DNA of 64,000 bases from Candidatus Contendibacter sp. (GTDB lineage: Bacteria > Pseudomonadota > Gammaproteobacteria > Competibacterales > Competibacteraceae), in NCBI GenBank assembly GCA_029624765.1, contig JARSSO010000035.1, positions 1 through 64,000 of the forward strand, given 5' to 3'. The notes below the pieces were generated by a model. That model searched no databases, was not told where the DNA came from, and saw only the letters and a list, made by a program, of their open reading frames with translations. This document shows positions 54,702-62,993 of this stretch, one piece after another (position 1 is the first letter of the stretch; every line of letters begins with the position of its first letter). Position numbers and translations under genes: made by a program.

Positions 54702-55154
54702 TCAAGCGGGGTTGGCGAGATCGAGCGCATGCGCCCGCTGGATGAAGGCGTTGACCGTCGTCAACGCCATTTGCGCCGCCAAAACGTCGCCCAGGGGCTT
54801 GAGCCAGATCGAGCGCACCTCGCAGTCCAAGGTGAACGCGATGCGGCAGCCTCCCTCGGACTCGGGCGCGAACGCCCAGCGGATGTCGAAACGGCGAAAA
54901 CCCCGATCCGCCGAGGTCACCAGGATGGAATGGGGTGGTTGCAGCACGGTATGGGTGCGAAACCGGTGGGCCAGGAGGCCGACCGCCAACACCTGCTCGG
55001 TTTCGTAACCGTCGGCGTCGCGCTGGACGATCCGCGCTTCGCGCATCAACGGCAGGAACTCGGGATACCGCTCCACGTCGGCGACGAGGTCGAACATGCG
55101 CTGGGGAGCGATGGACACCACGCGGCTTTCGTAATGATGGGATGCCTTGGCCAT
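54702..55154 (-). CDS. ratA: RatA/Coq10-type START-domain protein
   Basis: 150 residues. The start SRVVSIAPQRMFDLVADVERYPEFLPL and the C-terminal FIQRAHAL are typical of RatA/Coq10 (SRPBCC fold), which binds polyprenyl quinone or affects ribosome assembly. The Met at 55154 begins the family-like chain. In many gammaproteobacteria it is divergent from smpB; here the divergent gene is YcgL-like. Confidence 0.88.
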   Translation of the reverse strand: MAKASHHYESRVVSIAPQRMFDLVADVERYPEFLPLMREARIVQRDADGYETEQVLAVGLLAHRFRTHTVLQPPHSILVTSADRGFRRFDIRWAFAPESEGGCRIAFTLDCEVRSIWLKPLGDVLAAQMALTTVNAFIQRAHALDLANPA

Positions 55155-55251
55155 CGCGCTATACTCTTTGTCGTGGTCGCGACGAGACGGGGTATGAATT
55201 TCATTGTACACCTTTCGCGTCTTCTCTCCGAACGTTGTCCGGGGCAATCGG

Positions 55252-55279
55252 TTGACAGCCTTTGGTAGAGTGGTTCAAT
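55252..55279 (+). promoter_or_regulatory. Putative promoter of the YcgL-like gene
   Basis: A perfect TTGACA (55252-55257), a 16-base spacer and TTCAAT (55274-55279) lie about 90 bases before the start. The -10 matches 4 of 6. Confidence 0.4.
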
Positions 55280-55368
55280 GTGAACCCCCAATGCCCGGAT
55301 TTCGCGGCTTGGCGCGAAATTTCGGACATTGGCGCGGGTGGGCGTTGGCAAACCGAGGAAAGAAGATC

Positions 55369-55608
55369 ATGCAAGTACGTATTTACTCCTCCGATAAGGC
55401 TCATGGCCTGTTCGTCGTCCTGCCGGCCGCGACCGATCCCGCCTCGCTACCGGCGGCGGTGAAGCGTCTTCTAAGCGAAAACTCCTGGGTCAAGGAATTC
55501 GAACTGTCGGCCGACAAGCCCACCATCGGCCTCGATGTCCACAAGACGCTCGGCGACATCGCGGCGCAGGGTTATCACGTCACCAAACCGCAGTTTCTAG
55601 AGGAATGA
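55369..55608 (+). CDS. YcgL-like small protein (79 aa)
   Basis: 79 residues. The pattern RIYSSDKAHGLFVVL..LPAAVKRLL..KEFELSADKPTIGLDVHKTLGDIAAQGYHVTKP follows the YcgL fold pattern (RSSKxxxxYLYV, then DVEKVxxxLxxxGYYLQxPP). The ATG has GAGGAAAG about ten bases upstream. YcgL proteins are small, widespread in gammaproteobacteria and of uncertain role. The similarity is by motif order, not strong identity. Confidence 0.65.
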   Translation: MQVRIYSSDKAHGLFVVLPAATDPASLPAAVKRLLSENSWVKEFELSADKPTIGLDVHKTLGDIAAQGYHVTKPQFLEE

Positions 55609-55813
55609 GGGAATGGCCCAACCCGGCGACGGGGTCCGGGGCGGCGCGAGAGGTCCAATATGCGGTAATTCCCGCCAGGGCGGCGCGCTGCCTTGAACCG
55701 GCGCCGGCGTGAGCCAGGCGGCGGCCCTGTCGCAAGATGGCGATCTCGCGCGCCTGCCCCGAGGTCATGGCGCCGCGCAACTGGGCGCGGCGGATTCGGA
55801 TGGTAGCGTTCAT
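55580..55813 (-). CDS. Small hypothetical protein (77 aa), doubtful
   Basis: 77 residues, arginine- and alanine-rich, with a GGAGAGG upstream of the ATG at 55813. It overlaps the end of the YcgL-like gene by 29 bases, and composition alone cannot separate it from a chance frame. Not recognised. Confidence 0.3.
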   Translation of the reverse strand: MNATIRIRRAQLRGAMTSGQAREIAILRQGRRLAHAGAGSRQRAALAGITAYWTSRAAPDPVAGLGHSLIPLETAVW

Positions 55814-55828
55814 CGCATCCTCTCCCAA

Positions 55829-56142
55829 GCCAGTCGTCTTCCGTGGGTGAAGAACCGCCCGGCCGACAATGCCGGGTGTGTCGAGCTTAAATGAGCATGA
55901 TGCGTGCCATGTCGTATGGCGCGGCTCCGCCGACTTGATGCCCCCGATTCAAAATTTTCGCCGGCCAAATCCCCGCCGCGCTTACCGGTCCTGATCATTA
56001 GGGGCGGCGTGGCGTTCGCGGCGCCGGAAGCGCGATCAATAATTTTTTCATCGCTCGATCGTGACCAGCCCATTTCTAACCCGAAGTTTTGGTTGCCAGG
56101 GGAATACTCCGGGCCTCTTAAAACTTTTCGGGAGCGTGAACG
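55829..56142. other. Intergenic region upstream of the secretion locus
   Basis: 314 bases. A 6-bp hairpin CCCGGC-N7-GCCGGG (55858-55876) and an AT-rich patch around 56037-56055 followed by CGATCG are the only visible structures; GGGAG precedes the gene at 56143. A rightward open frame here has no plausible product. It probably contains the promoter of the small exported-protein operon. Confidence 0.4.
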
Positions 56143-56445
56143 ATGAAAAGCTTGGCGATGATGACGACATTGCTGATGTTGAGCAGCCCGGTCTGGGCCG
56201 GCGGTAGTGTCGAGATGGGTGGCAATTACGAATCCAAGGTCCGGACCAAGGACAACTACAACGCTGCCTTGGGCATGGATGCCGTGGCCAGCCAGAACAT
56301 CGGCGGGGTCCACAGCGCGCGGGACGGCAAGATCAAGGTTGGCGGCAACGTCAAAACCGATGTGACCACCGGTAACAATGTCAACATTGCCGGTGGCTAC
56401 CGGTCCACGGCCAGCCAGAATATCGGCGGTATTGCGGCCCACTGA
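56143..56445 (+). CDS. Small exported protein with duplicated Ala-Ser-Gln-Asn-Ile-Gly-Gly motif
   Basis: 100 residues. A Sec signal (MKSLAMMTTLLMLSSPVWA) is followed by about 80 residues rich in Asn, Gly, Thr and Val. Two matching segments, near 45-57 and 84-97, share ASQNIGG, and VGGNV/MGGNY segments precede each. Such Asn/Gln/Gly-rich repeat pairs are typical of curli- and HfaA-like amyloid subunits. It is the first gene of a run that leads to a CsgG-like lipoprotein. An amyloid or adhesin subunit is an inference. Confidence 0.75.
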   Translation: MKSLAMMTTLLMLSSPVWAGGSVEMGGNYESKVRTKDNYNAALGMDAVASQNIGGVHSARDGKIKVGGNVKTDVTTGNNVNIAGGYRSTASQNIGGIAAH

Positions 56446-56506
56446 TTCACAAAGCTGGGGTCGCCTTATTGAGGCGGCCCCGGCCCGTAGTGTCCGAAGG
56501 TGGAGC

Positions 56507-56842
56507 ATGAAAAAAGGCGCTGTTACAATTATCGGAATGGCCGGCGGGTGTCTGGGACTGGCGCTGGTCGCCAATCCGCTACCGGTGTTTGGGTGTGATC
56601 GGGCAGCCACCTCGCGCCGCGTCAACGTGGAAGTCGGCCGTATTGCAGTAAGCGCCATCGGCCGCTCGGCCAAGGCGAACACCAACATCGGTGGCTTGAC
56701 CGACGACAACACATCCGGTGGCGGCGATCCGTGTGGTCGGGTCCGCGTGCGGTGCGGCCACATCGAGCGAGTCGCCGTCGGCGAACATGCGTCGGCCACC
56801 GTCGCGCTGCCCGGAGATGCGGCTGAATGTCGGGAGGAATAG
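56507..56842 (+). CDS. Small exported cysteine-containing protein
   Basis: 111 residues with a Sec signal (AVTIIGMAGGCLGLALVANPLPVFG). The mature part has the segment VEVGRIAVSAIGRSAKANTNIGGLTDDN, sharing the Asn-Ile-Gly-Gly motif of the preceding gene, and four cysteines in pairs (GDPCGRVRVRCGH and a terminal ECREE). The ATG at 56507 has AAGGTGGAG just upstream. It ends directly against the OmpA-domain gene (TAG then ATG). It may be a second subunit or a chaperone. Confidence 0.7.
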   Translation: MKKGAVTIIGMAGGCLGLALVANPLPVFGCDRAATSRRVNVEVGRIAVSAIGRSAKANTNIGGLTDDNTSGGGDPCGRVRVRCGHIERVAVGEHASATVALPGDAAECREE

Positions 56843-57409
56843 ATGATCAAGCGTGTTTGGGTTTTTTTGGTCGGATTGGCCACGGTGTCCGTTGTCGGCG
56901 CCGCGCAGACTTATTTGAAGCTGGACGACGATGTCGACTCCTGCCAGTTGTTCGAGGCCCTCAACGGTCCCGGCAAGCTGCCCTCCCATTGTCCGAGTGC
57001 GGTTTCGGGAGAGGGCGGGCAGTTTAAGAGTCGGATGGGCCCTCCTTCGACTATCGCCGCCCCGGATCGGGCTGTATTGCAGGATATCAACTTTGCTTTC
57101 AACTCCGATCAGCTATCGCCGGACGCGAAACGGCAGCTTAACAAGGTTGTTAGCGTCATGACCGATCCGGTTTCCACCGGCGAACGCTATAACGTCGAGG
57201 GTAATACGGATCGCACCGGCTCCGACGCCTACAACCGGCGGCTGTCGTTGCGCAGGGCGCAGGCGGTGAAATCCTATCTCGTGACCCAAGGCGTCGAATC
57301 CTGGCGGTTACAGGCGCTTGGGAACGGCTACCACAACCTGCTCGACCCTCAGCACCCCGAAGACGGGGTCAATCGCCGGGTCGATTTGATCAACGCCAAG
57401 AGGAAATGA
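56843..57409 (+). CDS. OmpA-domain envelope protein
   Basis: 188 residues: an N-terminal hydrophobic signal or anchor, a short linker and a C-terminal OmpA/Pal-like peptidoglycan-binding domain (INFAFNSDQLSPDAKRQLNKVV, then VEGNTDRTGSDAYNRRLSLRRAQAVKSYL and NRRVDLI). It would tether the locus to the cell wall. The stop overlaps the next start as ATGA (57406-57409). Confidence 0.85.
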   Translation: MIKRVWVFLVGLATVSVVGAAQTYLKLDDDVDSCQLFEALNGPGKLPSHCPSAVSGEGGQFKSRMGPPSTIAAPDRAVLQDINFAFNSDQLSPDAKRQLNKVVSVMTDPVSTGERYNVEGNTDRTGSDAYNRRLSLRRAQAVKSYLVTQGVESWRLQALGNGYHNLLDPQHPEDGVNRRVDLINAKRK

Positions 57410-57729
57410 CGATGAAAGTTCTCAATTCCGCAATCGTGGCCTTCACGTTGCTGGTCGCCAACGGCGCCTTGGCCGACGGGGTCAATCAGCGGCAGGGCGC
57501 CGCGCCGGCGACCAAGGCCAAGGTCAACCGGCTATTGGCTAGCGCCTACGCGCAAGGAGGCGTTAGAGACAATCTGACGGTCCGTCGCGGTGGCGATGCC
57601 GCCGCCATCCTGGAAATCGGCACCACCACGACTGGTGGCCGTGGCGGTTCTTCTTCGACTCCGCGCGAGCAGACTATTGTCACGGGGGACAACACGGTGA
57701 TCTGCCTGCACTGCCGAGGGGGGCACTAG
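57406..57729 (+). CDS. Small exported protein
   Basis: 107 residues. A Sec signal (SAIVAFTLLVANGALA) precedes a mature part with VNQRQGAAPATKAKVNRLLASAYAQGGVRDNLTVRRGGD and a Gly/Thr/Ser-rich tail containing a Cys-x2-Cys pair near the end. The start overlaps the OmpA-domain stop; an ATG two codons on is an alternative. A third small secreted component of the cluster; family unknown. Confidence 0.7.
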   Translation: MTMKVLNSAIVAFTLLVANGALADGVNQRQGAAPATKAKVNRLLASAYAQGGVRDNLTVRRGGDAAAILEIGTTTTGGRGGSSSTPREQTIVTGDNTVICLHCRGGH

Positions 57730-57754
57730 AACCCGCGACCGCCGGAGTGTCGCC

Positions 57755-57792
57755 GGGAGCCAGGCGCTGCTGGAGCATGGGAGCCAGGCGCT
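57755..57792 (+). repeat. 14-bp direct repeat before the CsgG-like gene
   Basis: GGGAGCCAGGCGCT occurs at 57755-57768 and 57779-57792, a 24-base period, in the 104-base gap before the lipoprotein gene. It may affect leader structure. Role unknown. Confidence 0.6.
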
Positions 57793-57833
57793 ACCGGGCA
57801 GAATTCATGCGGTAATTTTTTCGGGGAGGAGCG

Positions 57834-59387
57834 ATGGAAAAAAAATACTCGTGGGGTTTCATGGCGGTCGGGATGCTGGTTCTGACGGGGTGCATGACTA
57901 CCCCGCCGGAACAGGCGTATTCGCTGGCGCAACCCCAGACCGCTCCCGCCCGAAACCTGACCAACATGGACGCCGCCTTGACCTGCATGGATCGACTTCT
58001 GGGACAAAAAACCGTTGCGCCCATCTATCTGACCTCGCCGGGTCTGCCGAGTCGGGCGGGCGATAAAGTCACTTTGCGCAGCGGTCAGGACATGCTGCGC
58101 AACGCGGTTTCCCAAATCTCAAGGATTAACAATGTCTTTCGTTTCGTCGAATTGGCCCATTTGGCCCCCGCCGCCCAATCGGTGCAGGATGTGACAGATA
58201 CGAAGCCTTTCGACCCTGGCGCCATTCAGAAGTGGATTGGGCAACTACAGCAGATGTATCCGAAAGGCACGGCGCCCAAGTCGTTTGTTTTCCCCGACTG
58301 GGTGATCGCGGGCTCAGTTTCGCAGTTGGACGATAGCGTTGTTTCCGAAACGCAGGGCGGTGGTCTCGACCTGAGTGGAGGGAGTTTTGGGGGGTCACTC
58401 GGCGGGTCGCGGGATCGGATTTTGAGCGTCGTGACGGTCGATTTGTACTTGTACGACTGGGATACCTTGCAAATGCGCAACGGCGGAGCGGTCGCCAATT
58501 CCATGACGGTCACCCGTAGCAGCAGCGCCGGCGATCTGGGTGGCCGCGTCAAGAAATCCGGGGTTTACTTGGATTTCAGCTACGAGCGCAGCGAAGGTCT
58601 GCATCAGGCGGTGCGGACGCTGATTCAACTCAGCCTGATCGAGATGTTGGGGCAATTGGCGGGCGTGCCTTACGAGCAATGCTTGCAATTGAAAAGCACC
58701 CAGGCGTCCACTCAGACAAAGACTGCGGAAGACTACGACCGTGCCAGCGAGTCAGAGCGCATCCAAGCCGTGCAGGATGGCTTGGGGCGGACGCTGAAGC
58801 CGGGAACCGATGCGCCGTATTACTCGGGGCCGGTCACTGGCCAAGACGACCCCGCGACGCGCCGAGCTACCGCTGAATACCAGAGGGATGCGAGCGTGAT
58901 TCCATCGGGGGAGCCGGATTTGGCCACCCACCGCAAACTGCGGGAACCCGCCCCGGTAAAGCCCTTGCAATTGATGCTGGACACGCCGCGCGGGCGGAAC
59001 CCGATTTATCGGCGGGGTGAAAAGCTGAATTTCCAGATGACGGTCGATCAGCCCGCCGAGGTGCATTGCTTCATCCGCAATCTCCAGAATGAGGTACGCC
59101 CCTTGTTCCCCAATCTGAACCAGCCGGACGCCCGGCTCGGCGCTGGCGCTGGCATCATGGTTCCGGGGCCGAATCCGGCCTTCGAGATCACATTCGACAA
59201 AGCTGGCGTGGAACAAATCGGCTGCGTGGCGTCGCCGGCGGTGTTGGCGTCCCCCTGGCCGTTCGCTCTGGACGTGCTGCGGGCTTCGCCGTTGCCGATT
59301 GGCAGATTGGAAGAGCTGGAAGTGGGCTATCGTCAGCGAACTCAGGGGCCGGTCACCCTCAAGATCATGACGATCACCGTGCGCTGA
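57834..59387 (+). CDS. CsgG/HfaB-like outer-membrane lipoprotein with DUF4384-like domain
   Basis: 517 residues. A lipobox (LVLTGC) sets an outer-membrane lipoprotein. The region to about 280 follows CsgG/HfaB order: an NVFRFVELA strand, DWVIAGSVSQLDDSV, a glycine-rich loop, ILSVVTVDLYLYDWDTLQMRNGGAVANSMTV and a C-terminal helix. These are the parts that build the secretion nonamer of curli-type systems. The C-terminal domain (VDQPAEVHCFIRNLQNEVRPLFPN..IMVPGP) is DUF4384-like. Assembly of the small exported proteins is inferred. GGGGAGGAG precedes the ATG. Confidence 0.68.
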   Translation: MEKKYSWGFMAVGMLVLTGCMTTPPEQAYSLAQPQTAPARNLTNMDAALTCMDRLLGQKTVAPIYLTSPGLPSRAGDKVTLRSGQDMLRNAVSQISRINNVFRFVELAHLAPAAQSVQDVTDTKPFDPGAIQKWIGQLQQMYPKGTAPKSFVFPDWVIAGSVSQLDDSVVSETQGGGLDLSGGSFGGSLGGSRDRILSVVTVDLYLYDWDTLQMRNGGAVANSMTVTRSSSAGDLGGRVKKSGVYLDFSYERSEGLHQAVRTLIQLSLIEMLGQLAGVPYEQCLQLKSTQASTQTKTAEDYDRASESERIQAVQDGLGRTLKPGTDAPYYSGPVTGQDDPATRRATAEYQRDASVIPSGEPDLATHRKLREPAPVKPLQLMLDTPRGRNPIYRRGEKLNFQMTVDQPAEVHCFIRNLQNEVRPLFPNLNQPDARLGAGAGIMVPGPNPAFEITFDKAGVEQIGCVASPAVLASPWPFALDVLRASPLPIGRLEELEVGYRQRTQGPVTLKIMTITVR

Positions 59388-59411
59388 AAGTTTTTAAACG
59401 GGAGCAGGCCG

Positions 59412-61073
59412 ATGGTTGGTCGAAACAAATGGTTGCGGATGGTGGTCGTTTGCTTGCTGCTGGCGGTTTGTCAACCGGTTTTGGCGAAAAGCTGGCGAGC
59501 GCTGGTGATCGGGAATCAGGCATATCAGGGCGGGTTGAAGCCGCTGAATAACCCGGTCAGAGATGCGGAGGCGTTGGCGGATGTATTGGAACGGCTTGGT
59601 TTCGAGGTGACGCTCCATCGGAATGTAACCAAAAATCAATTTTGGGAGGTTTTCCAAGCGTTCAAACAGGCGCTGAAAGCGGATTCCAGCGAAGTGGCGT
59701 TGTTCTTTTTCAGTGGTCATGGGCTGGCGGCGGAGCGAAGCAATTACCTGATGCCCGTGGACGCCAGGCCGGAATACCTGGAAGACGTCGCGTTCCATGG
59801 GATTCCCATGGAACGGGTTTTGGGGGATATCAAGACCGAGGGCGTTCGCCTGCGGATGATCATTGTTGACGCTTGTCGGGATAACGCGAACTTGAAGTCG
59901 AAGTATAGGGGAGGGGGTAATCCGGGACTGGTGTCGATGCGGGCCCCTGTAGGCACCCTGATTGCGTTTTCAGCGGGCCCCAGTCAACAGGCGATGGATT
60001 TCATCAACAAGGACGATAAACACAGCCCGTACATGACGGCCTTGCTGAAATATCTGCCTGAACCTGGCTTGACCGCTAAAGAGGTGTTTTTGAAGGCGGG
60101 TGAGGAAGTAGCGATCATGACCGGTGAGCAGCAAATTCCATCGCTGCAAACCAGCCTGGTCGAACAATTCAGGTTTAATCGTGATCGTGGTGGCGAAGAA
60201 CGGCGTGATCGGGTTGAGCCGGCGCATCTAGAACGGGTAGCGGATGGTGGAAGCACGCCCAGTCCATTCCGGCGGCCCGTGCCGGAGGAAGCGCCACCGG
60301 CGGGCAGTCGTCCGCAAGCGGGTCAGGTGTTCCGGGATACCTTGAGCGACGGGATACGGGGACCCGCAATGGTGGTGATTCCAGCGGGGAGCTTCACGAT
60401 GGGTTCGCCGGCGAGCGAGTCGGGGCGTGATGACGAGCGCCCGCACGACATGCGTATTAGTAGCTTTGCGATGGGCCAATACGAAGTCACGTTCGAGGAG
60501 TATGACCGGTTTTGCGCCGCGACAGAGCGGAAGAAACCGGAGGATTGGGGCTTGGGCCGGGGCCGGCGGCCGGTGATCAACGTGAATTGGCGGGATGCGG
60601 TGGCCTACACGGAATGGCTGTCGCAACAGACGGGGCAGAGCTACCGGTTGCCGACCGAAGCGGAATGGGAATACGCGGCGCGAGCGGGGACGACGACGCC
60701 CTTTTGGACGGGCCGCTGCGTGCACACCGATCAAGCCAATTACGATGGGAATTATGGCTATGGCAAGCCGGACTGCGGGGCGAAGACGGGTGTTTACCGG
60801 CGAAAGACCTTGCCGGTGGGCTCGTTTAAGCCCAACCCGTGGGGGCTGTACGACATGATGGGAAATGTGTCGGAGTGGACCTGCTCGATGTATGAAAAAG
60901 ATTACAACGGCGCGGAGGAGATCTGCTCCATTAAAGATGCAGGCGGCCCCCGGTCGTTGCGCGGCGGTGCCTGGAGCAGCAATCCCGTGTGGGCGCGTTC
61001 CGCCGACCGCAGCGCGAGCGGCCCGACCATCCGCAGCCATGACCTGGGCTTCCGCCTCGCAAGATTATTATAA
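59412..61073 (+). CDS. Exported caspase-like protease fused to a formylglycine-generating-enzyme-like domain
   Basis: 553 residues with a Sec signal. A C14-type caspase domain (about 27-255) has the catalytic dyad His103 in FFFSGHG and Cys155 in IIVDACRDN. A proline-rich linker leads to a SUMF1/FGE-type domain (about 316-553) with the VVIPAGSFTMGSPASESGRDDERPH, RLPTEAEWEYAARAG, MGNVSEWTC and SLRGGAWSSNP blocks. Caspases with exported FGE-like domains are known in multicellular-like bacteria; substrate and role here are unknown. A paralogue begins at 62994. Confidence 0.9.
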   Translation: MVGRNKWLRMVVVCLLLAVCQPVLAKSWRALVIGNQAYQGGLKPLNNPVRDAEALADVLERLGFEVTLHRNVTKNQFWEVFQAFKQALKADSSEVALFFFSGHGLAAERSNYLMPVDARPEYLEDVAFHGIPMERVLGDIKTEGVRLRMIIVDACRDNANLKSKYRGGGNPGLVSMRAPVGTLIAFSAGPSQQAMDFINKDDKHSPYMTALLKYLPEPGLTAKEVFLKAGEEVAIMTGEQQIPSLQTSLVEQFRFNRDRGGEERRDRVEPAHLERVADGGSTPSPFRRPVPEEAPPAGSRPQAGQVFRDTLSDGIRGPAMVVIPAGSFTMGSPASESGRDDERPHDMRISSFAMGQYEVTFEEYDRFCAATERKKPEDWGLGRGRRPVINVNWRDAVAYTEWLSQQTGQSYRLPTEAEWEYAARAGTTTPFWTGRCVHTDQANYDGNYGYGKPDCGAKTGVYRRKTLPVGSFKPNPWGLYDMMGNVSEWTCSMYEKDYNGAEEICSIKDAGGPRSLRGGAWSSNPVWARSADRSASGPTIRSHDLGFRLARLL

Positions 61074-61110
61074 GTATTTGACATTTAATTCTTTGTCTTT
61101 TGCCATCTGT

Positions 61111-61127
61111 GAAGCGCGCTTCTTTTT
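61111..61127 (+). terminator. Weak terminator after the first caspase-FGE gene
   Basis: GAAGCGCGCTTC (61111-61122) is followed directly by five T, 37 bases after the stop. The stem is short, so confidence is low. A TTGACA at 61078-61083 just upstream could be a -35 for the next gene. Confidence 0.35.
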
Positions 61128-61183
61128 CGCACGATTTTTTTAGGGGATTATCCATAGGAGCGAACCCCGGCGAGGTGCTGACC

Positions 61184-62971
61184 ATGCGTTTTCCCTACGG
61201 CATTGCCGACTTCCGCAAGATTTGCGAAGGCGATTATTTCTATGTGGACCGCACGGACCGGATTCCGCTGATCGAGGACGCGGGGAGTCAACTGCTGTTC
61301 TTGCGGCCACGCCGGTTCGGCAAGAGTTTATGGCTGTCCACGCTGGAAAACTACTACGACCTGGCGCGGGCGGATGACTTTGAGCCGCTGTTTGGCGGGC
61401 TCAAGATCGGCCAAAATCCAACACCGCTGCGCAATCACTACTTCGTCATGCGCTGGGATTTTTCGGCGGTCGATCCCGGCGGCAACCTGAACGCGATCCG
61501 GCGCTCCCTGTTCAATCACGTCAATGTCCGCATCAAGGACGCCATCGCCCGCTACGGCGACTGGCTGGACGGGCGGGTGGAGGTCAACCCGGACGATGGT
61601 CTGGCCTCCCTGCAATCGCTGCTTAGCGCGGTGTCGCGCACGCCCCACAAGCTCTATTTGCTGGTGGACGAATACGACAACTTCGCCAACGAGGTGATGA
61701 TCAGCCCCCTGCGCGACGCGGGTCGTTACGAGGAACTGGTGGAAGGCGAAGGGATCATCAAGACCCTGTTCAAGGTGATCAAGAGCGGAGCCAGCGGTGG
61801 CGGGATCGACCGGGTGTTTCTGACTGGGGTGTCGCCGGTGGTGCTGAGCGACATCACCAGCGGCTACAACGTGGCGGAAGATTTGAGCAACGATCCGGAT
61901 TATCACGACCTGTGCGGTTTTACCGAGCCCGAACTGCGCGCCGCCCTGGACGCGGTGGCGACGGCGCGGCGGCTGGAGGCCGATCAAGCCGCAATCGCCC
62001 TGGACCTGATGCGCGATTTCTACAACGGCTACCGGTTTTCCTCCCAGCGGGACGAACGGGTCTACAACCCGACTCTGGCGCTGTACTTTCTCAAGCATCT
62101 GGGGCGGCACGGCGCCTATCCGCCCCGGTTGCTCGACGACAACCTGGCGATGGACCGCAACCGGATTCAGTACGTGGCGCGGTTGCCGCACGGCGAGGCG
62201 CTGGTCAACCGCGCCCTCGATCCCGCCACGCCGCTGACGGTCGCGCAACTGGTCAACCGGTTCGGGGTGCGCGACATGCTCACCGCCCCGCGCACCCCGG
62301 ACTTCCTCGCCACCCTGCTCTACTACTTCGGCGTGCTCACCCTGGCCGGGCGAGACGCCCTGGGCAAGCTGGTCCTGACCATTCCCAACCAGGTGATCCG
62401 CAAACTCTACGTCGAGCGGCTCCAGGAGCAGGTCTTGCCCGATTACACCAATCAGGAACAACGGCAAGCGGTGGTCGAGCGGTTCTACGCCACCGGCGAT
62501 CTCGATTCACTCTGCGACTTCCTAGAACAGACCTATTTCAAAATCTTCGACAACCGCGATTTGCGCTGGAGCAACGAGCTGGTGGTCAAGACCGCGTTCC
62601 TGGTCACGCTGTTCAACGACGCGTTCTACCTGATGGACTCGGAACCGGCGCTGGGGCGGGGCTATGGCGACTTGCTGCTGCGGGTGCGGCCCGATATGCG
62701 CCAGTACGCCTTGCTCGATCATCTGTTGGAATTCAAAACGCTCAGCCCGAAAGCGGTCGGACTGACCAGCGCCGAGCTGGTGACCACGACGCGGGAAGCA
62801 CTGCGGACGCTGCCAGCGGTGGCGGACGCCTTGCGGGACGCGCAAGTGCAACTGGCGCGGTATCGCCAAACCCTGGAAGCGGCCGGCGGCCCGCTCAAAC
62901 TCCATACCCACGCGGTGGTCTGCATCGGGCTGGAGCGGCTGGTGTTTACCGATATGAGCGATTGCTGTTGA
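61184..62971 (+). CDS. AAA-ATPase-like / PD-(D/E)XK protein (DUF1703 type), complete
   Basis: 595 residues. Walker A-like RPRRFGKS is at 41-48 and the Walker B-like LLVDEYDN at 159-166. A sensor-like VFLTGVSPVVLSD follows, and the C-terminal domain holds the nuclease core LLDHLLEFKTL (the Glu-x-Lys element) and THAVVCIGL. The family pairs an ATPase with a PD-(D/E)XK fold and is often in many copies; whether it cuts DNA is not shown. GAGG lies nine bases before the ATG. It sits between two caspase-FGE genes. The gene opening this window is a close paralogue. Confidence 0.88.
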   Translation: MRFPYGIADFRKICEGDYFYVDRTDRIPLIEDAGSQLLFLRPRRFGKSLWLSTLENYYDLARADDFEPLFGGLKIGQNPTPLRNHYFVMRWDFSAVDPGGNLNAIRRSLFNHVNVRIKDAIARYGDWLDGRVEVNPDDGLASLQSLLSAVSRTPHKLYLLVDEYDNFANEVMISPLRDAGRYEELVEGEGIIKTLFKVIKSGASGGGIDRVFLTGVSPVVLSDITSGYNVAEDLSNDPDYHDLCGFTEPELRAALDAVATARRLEADQAAIALDLMRDFYNGYRFSSQRDERVYNPTLALYFLKHLGRHGAYPPRLLDDNLAMDRNRIQYVARLPHGEALVNRALDPATPLTVAQLVNRFGVRDMLTAPRTPDFLATLLYYFGVLTLAGRDALGKLVLTIPNQVIRKLYVERLQEQVLPDYTNQEQRQAVVERFYATGDLDSLCDFLEQTYFKIFDNRDLRWSNELVVKTAFLVTLFNDAFYLMDSEPALGRGYGDLLLRVRPDMRQYALLDHLLEFKTLSPKAVGLTSAELVTTTREALRTLPAVADALRDAQVQLARYRQTLEAAGGPLKLHTHAVVCIGLERLVFTDMSDCC

Positions 62972-62993
62972 TTAATTGAGAAGGAGCACGTTC

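Noticed and set aside
55904..56146. Plus-strand open frame of 80 codons before the secretion locus
   Set aside because: No ribosome-binding site, no signal or known motif, and it spans the likely promoter of the next gene.
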